From Arthrobacter sp. ov407 (GTDB taxonomy: Bacteria; Actinomycetota; Actinomycetes; Actinomycetales; Micrococcaceae), in the NCBI RefSeq assembly GCF_900102895.1, contig NZ_FNGD01000021.1:1-51404 (forward strand): a stretch of DNA of 51,404 nt, given 5' to 3'. The notes under the pieces were generated by a model. The model was not told the DNA's origin and made no database searches. It saw nothing but the letters and a program-made list of their open reading frames with translations. Below, in pieces: positions 49,401-51,404 of the stretch. A program made the position numbers and the translations under genes. Position 1 is the stretch's first letter. Every line of letters starts with the position of its first letter.

Positions 49401-50962
49401 CGTCGGGCATCGCGGACCTTGAGTTCGGCGACCCCGTCGACGCCATCAACCGGGTCGCGGCGAAGATCAAGGCGGACAAGCTCGCCGACGTCATCATTGT
49501 GGAGAACCACGACGGCGCCGGGTCAGGCGCTCCCGACGGCGCCACTCTGGAGCAGGAGATCGCCGCCGGCGGCCCCTTCGCCAAGATGGTCCAGAAGGTC
49601 ACCCCGGATGTTGCCGCGATCTTCAACGGCCACACCCACAAGCAGTACGCCTGGGACGCCCCCGTCCTGGATTCGGCGGGCCAGCCCACCGGCAGGACCC
49701 GCCCGATCGTCCAGACCGGTAACTACGGCGAGTTCATCGGCCAGATCCAGCTGACTATCGACACCAAGACGATGTCGGTGACCGGGTACAAGGCCGGCAA
49801 CGTCCAGCGCACCACGAGCGCCGCGCAGCCGGCAGCCGATCTCGTGGCGAAGTACCCGCGGGTCGCGGCCGTCAAGGCCATCGTGGACAAGGCTCTGGCC
49901 GACGCCGCCGTAGTCGGCAACCAGCCTGTCGGCAAGGTCACCGCGGATATCACGACGGCGTTCGCCGGCTCCCCGGCCGTGCGCGATGACCGGACCAGCG
50001 AGTCCACGCTCGGCAACCTGGTGGCGGACTCCCTTGTGGATGCGCTGAAGGCGCCGGAACTCGGCGCCGCCGAAATCGGCGTCGTCAACCCGGGCGGCCT
50101 GCGCAATGAGCTGTACTACGCGCCCGACGGCACCATCACGTACGCCGAGGCCAACGCGGTGCTGCCGTTCGTGAACAATCTGTGGACCACGTCCCTCACC
50201 GGTGCGCAGTTCAAGACCATGCTGGAGCAGCAGTGGCAGACCAACCCGGACGGCACGGTCCCCAGCCGCGCGTACCAGCAGCTGGGCCTGTCCAAGAACG
50301 TGAACTACACCTACGACGCCGCCCGCGCCGCCGGTGACCGGATCACCTCGATCCGGGTCAACGGTGCGCTGGTCGACCCGGCGAAGTCCTACCGGATCGG
50401 GACGTTCAACTTCCTGGCCACCGGTGGCGACAACTTCCGGATCTTCAAGGAAGGCGCAGGCACCAAGGACTCCGGGCTCGTGGACCGCGACGCGTGGATC
50501 AAGTACTTGCAGTCCCACAACCCGGTCTCGCCGGACTTCGCCCGCCGCTCCGTAGCCGTTGTGAACACGACGGCGGCCGAGGTCAAGAGCGGCGAATCCA
50601 TCACCCTGGCGGTTTCGAAGCTGGACCTCACCTCGCTGGGCAGCCCGGTGAACGCCTCGCTGCGCGCCGAGTTCACCGACGCCACGGGCACGGTCACCGC
50701 GCTCGGCACCGTGCCGGTGACCGCCGGCGCGGCCACTGTTGATGTGAAGGTTCCGGCCGGAGCCGCCGCCGGCGCGGGCACCCTGGTGCTCACCGCCGTC
50801 GAATCCGGCACCGTCGTGAAAGCGGAGGTGAAGGTCGCAGCCAGCGTGCCTGTCCCGCCGAAGTGCACGGCTCCGGTCAAGCCGACTAGGCCCGCAGACA
50901 TCGTGGGCCAGGTGAACTACGGGACAGCCATGGCCGCCTACCGGAAGTGCCGCAATGGCTGA
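46403..50962 (+). CDS. Secreted ExeM/NucH-type nuclease fused to 5'-nucleotidase
   Basis: A 1519-aa exported protein. Signal peptide about 1-30 (cleavage near ANA). Lamin-tail domain about 40-180 (VVINEAYLSGG). Pro-rich linker, then an OB-fold-like region (about 235-340). Endonuclease/exonuclease/phosphatase domain about 510-850 with LASFNVLNYFP, LMEVEN, LIGDFNSY and SDHDPVVVGL. Metallophosphatase 5'-nucleotidase domain about 853-1130 with NDFHGRID, SAGDNIG, GNHEFDGG and NGHTHKQY, then its substrate-binding domain to about 1385. A C-terminal Ig-like module ends without LPXTG, so it is probably released. All metal-binding motifs look intact. Together the two enzymes would degrade extracellular nucleic acid and strip phosphate from nucleotides. 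Confidence 0.94.
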   Translation: MKLTPWKTALGTAVSAALIAAPLAAVPANAVEAAPAATGTSPVVINEAYLSGGSSGAAFKNKFVELYNGSDAPVSLEGWSLQYRSATGTGAPSSVAALAGSIPAKGYYLLKGGSNGTAGADLPAADATATGFNPAGGGGTIVLATQAGALNPLPTGSVIEPANVADLLGYGTSNTFETQTAAAPSGNADVKSLNRSNGADTNNNVADATLNAAITPKAANGVAPGPVDPPVDPGPGTPPAAKSIAEIQGSGDASPLAGSSVTTRGRVTATFPTGGFAGYYVQTPGTGGDLTPANHAASDAVFVYSPSTVDSVRIGDYVELTGAVSEFFGMTQLNVAAAADLKKLTEAAPEVKATGFALPADEAFRESLEGMLLTPQGPVTVADNFSLNQYGEIGLAGGTTALAQPTAVAPFGSAEYTATAAANAARGIKLDDGATTNFLKDAATKAQVLPYLTTADHVRVGAPVTFKTDVVLSYANNAWKFQPLTQLTAANADTVQPASFGATRADTPAAVGGNLKLASFNVLNYFPTTGDQIAGCKFYTDRDGNPITVKDGCNVRGAANAENFKRQQDKIVAAITKSGADVVTLMEVENSAQFGKTRDDALAKLVDALNIATPGIWDYVRTPANAPPLADEDMIRTAFIFKKAAAEPVGESIILNDTVAFASARKPMAQVFKPVGAGDDKKFIAIANHFKSKGSAATPDDTDKGQGASNLARTAQAKSLLAFSDELQKSKGTDKVFLIGDFNSYAKEDPINVLTGAGYVNQDEKAKNADGSAKHSYLFGGLVGSLDHILASPAANAVVTGADIWNINSVESVALEYSRYNNNVTDYYAPDQFRASDHDPVVVGLNLPVTPASVELNFLGINDFHGRIDSNTVFFAGTIEKLRAAAAPGATAFISAGDNIGASLFASAVAKDQPTIDVLNALDLRSSAVGNHEFDGGWADLRDRVTAGGTNAKFPYLGANVYAKGTTTPVLPEYTVLDMNGVKVAVIGTVTQEVPSLVTPSGIADLEFGDPVDAINRVAAKIKADKLADVIIVENHDGAGSGAPDGATLEQEIAAGGPFAKMVQKVTPDVAAIFNGHTHKQYAWDAPVLDSAGQPTGRTRPIVQTGNYGEFIGQIQLTIDTKTMSVTGYKAGNVQRTTSAAQPAADLVAKYPRVAAVKAIVDKALADAAVVGNQPVGKVTADITTAFAGSPAVRDDRTSESTLGNLVADSLVDALKAPELGAAEIGVVNPGGLRNELYYAPDGTITYAEANAVLPFVNNLWTTSLTGAQFKTMLEQQWQTNPDGTVPSRAYQQLGLSKNVNYTYDAARAAGDRITSIRVNGALVDPAKSYRIGTFNFLATGGDNFRIFKEGAGTKDSGLVDRDAWIKYLQSHNPVSPDFARRSVAVVNTTAAEVKSGESITLAVSKLDLTSLGSPVNASLRAEFTDATGTVTALGTVPVTAGAATVDVKVPAGAAAGAGTLVLTAVESGTVVKAEVKVAASVPVPPKCTAPVKPTRPADIVGQVNYGTAMAAYRKCRNG

Positions 50963-51022
50963 TGGCTTAACCCGGACTTCCTAGTCCCACCACGGCACAT
51001 GCCCTCCCCTGGGCCGCAGCAC

Positions 51023-51045
51023 TGGACATAAGCACCAAGTGTCCA
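51023..51045 (+). terminator. Weak hairpin after the nuclease gene
   Basis: TGGACA (51023-51028) and TGTCCA (51040-51045) form a short stem followed by TTG. Weak as a terminator; nothing better is visible before the IS element. Confidence 0.35.
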
Positions 51046-51055
51046 TTGCCCGGTC

Positions 51056-51404
51056 TGAACTGCTCCCCGGAAGTTGGACTGAGAAATTCAGTTCCGACTC
51101 CCGGGGAGCAGTTTTATGCATGTACGTAGTCCGTTATCCGAAGAGCAGCGCGAGGCCGCTGTAGCGTGGTTTGAGAAGGGCATCGCGGATAAAGCGGCTG
51201 CGCGGCTGCTGGGTGTGTCTCACTCGCCGGTGCAGCTTCTCTATCTGCGGTGGAGAATCCACGGTCGAGGAGCGCTGATGGCCAAGCCGACAAAACAGGT
51301 GTACTCGTTCGAATTCAAGCTCGCCTTGGTCGAACGGTTCATCGCGGGCGAAACTGCCCAGGATCTCGCGGCGGAGGCCGGCTTGTCCTCGTCCGGCCTG
51401 CTGA
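51056..51404 (+). mobile_element. IS3-family insertion sequence, left end (partial)
   Basis: The element appears to begin TGAACTGCTCCCCGG (IS3-type 5'-TG end) and runs out of the window. AACTGCTCCCCGG (51058-51070) and CCGGGGAGCAGTT (51101-51113) form a 13-bp hairpin right before the transposase gene, as often found to block read-in transcription. The encoded OrfA is of the IS150-like group. The right end and target-site duplication are outside the window. Confidence 0.8.
51116..51404 (+). CDS. IS3-family transposase OrfA (partial)
   Basis: At least 96 codons from ATG 51116, open to the window edge. Translation gives MHVRSPLSEEQREAAVAWF, then a first HTH (KAAARLLGVSHSPVQLLY) and, after MAKPTKQVYSFEFKLALVERF, a second HTH (ETAQDLAAEAGLSSSGLL). 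Two helix-turn-helix units in OrfA are typical of IS150-like IS3 elements, which make the transposase by programmed frameshift into OrfB. OrfB is outside the window. Confidence 0.85.
   Translation, partial: MHVRSPLSEEQREAAVAWFEKGIADKAAARLLGVSHSPVQLLYLRWRIHGRGALMAKPTKQVYSFEFKLALVERFIAGETAQDLAAEAGLSSSGLL

Overview
The window is chromosomal DNA from a high-GC actinobacterium. The gene order, the GlgE pathway, a CarD-IspD-IspF-CysS-RlmB block, SenX3-RegX3, a proteasome activator with a GQYL tail and the style of the intergenic palindromes all point to Micrococcaceae, most likely Arthrobacter or Pseudarthrobacter. That placement is inference from content; no database was searched.

Layout. 1-580: 5' end of a 16S rRNA gene on the minus strand with its leader and promoter. 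581-13458: an alpha-glucan/trehalose locus. glgE, treS and a fused maltokinase-branching enzyme form a tight minus-strand operon; glgP diverges from it; glgX and a barstar-like gene converge on glgP. 13573-14376: a nitrilase-family amidase, followed by about 650 bp of gene-free, repeat-rich DNA. 15024-20168: rlmB, cysS, a small lipoprotein gene, ispF, ispD and carD, all minus strand, an order also found in mycobacteria. 20480-23962: an LpqE-like lipoprotein gene, regX3-senX3, and the divergent phoU, with a clear 11-nt-repeat PHO box between senX3 and phoU. 24091-31009: gpmA, a methyltransferase gene, a DUF2516 gene, a cystathionine synthase-type gene, tmk-holB and a secreted TAP-like hydrolase gene.

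31124-35057: tRNA-Thr(CGT), then a segment closed by a 23-bp direct copy of the tRNA 3' end and its flank. Inside are an Xre/DUF2975 pair, a membrane-anchored metzincin-like protease, a DUF805 protein and an unknown protein, but no integrase. It looks like a decayed tRNA-targeted island. 35112-44329: small ABM-like and DUF4190 genes, a coiled-coil protein gene, an aldo/keto reductase gene, the proteasome activator bpa, cstA-ybdD, a PadR regulator gene and a quinone oxidoreductase gene. 44493-46012: tRNA-Ser(TGA), a frameshifted transposase remnant and a VOC protein gene. 46403-50962: a very large secreted nuclease-5'-nucleotidase, possibly under PHO control. 51056-end: left end of an IS3-family element, cut by the window edge.

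How the parts relate. TreS makes maltose from trehalose, maltokinase phosphorylates it, GlgE polymerises maltose-1-phosphate and GlgB branches the product; GlgP and GlgX degrade it. SenX3-RegX3-PhoU senses phosphate, and the nuclease-nucleotidase is a plausible target for scavenging phosphate from extracellular nucleic acid. Ten genes have a TANNNT hexamer 6-7 nt before the start codon, which suggests widespread leaderless transcription and also helps fix their starts.
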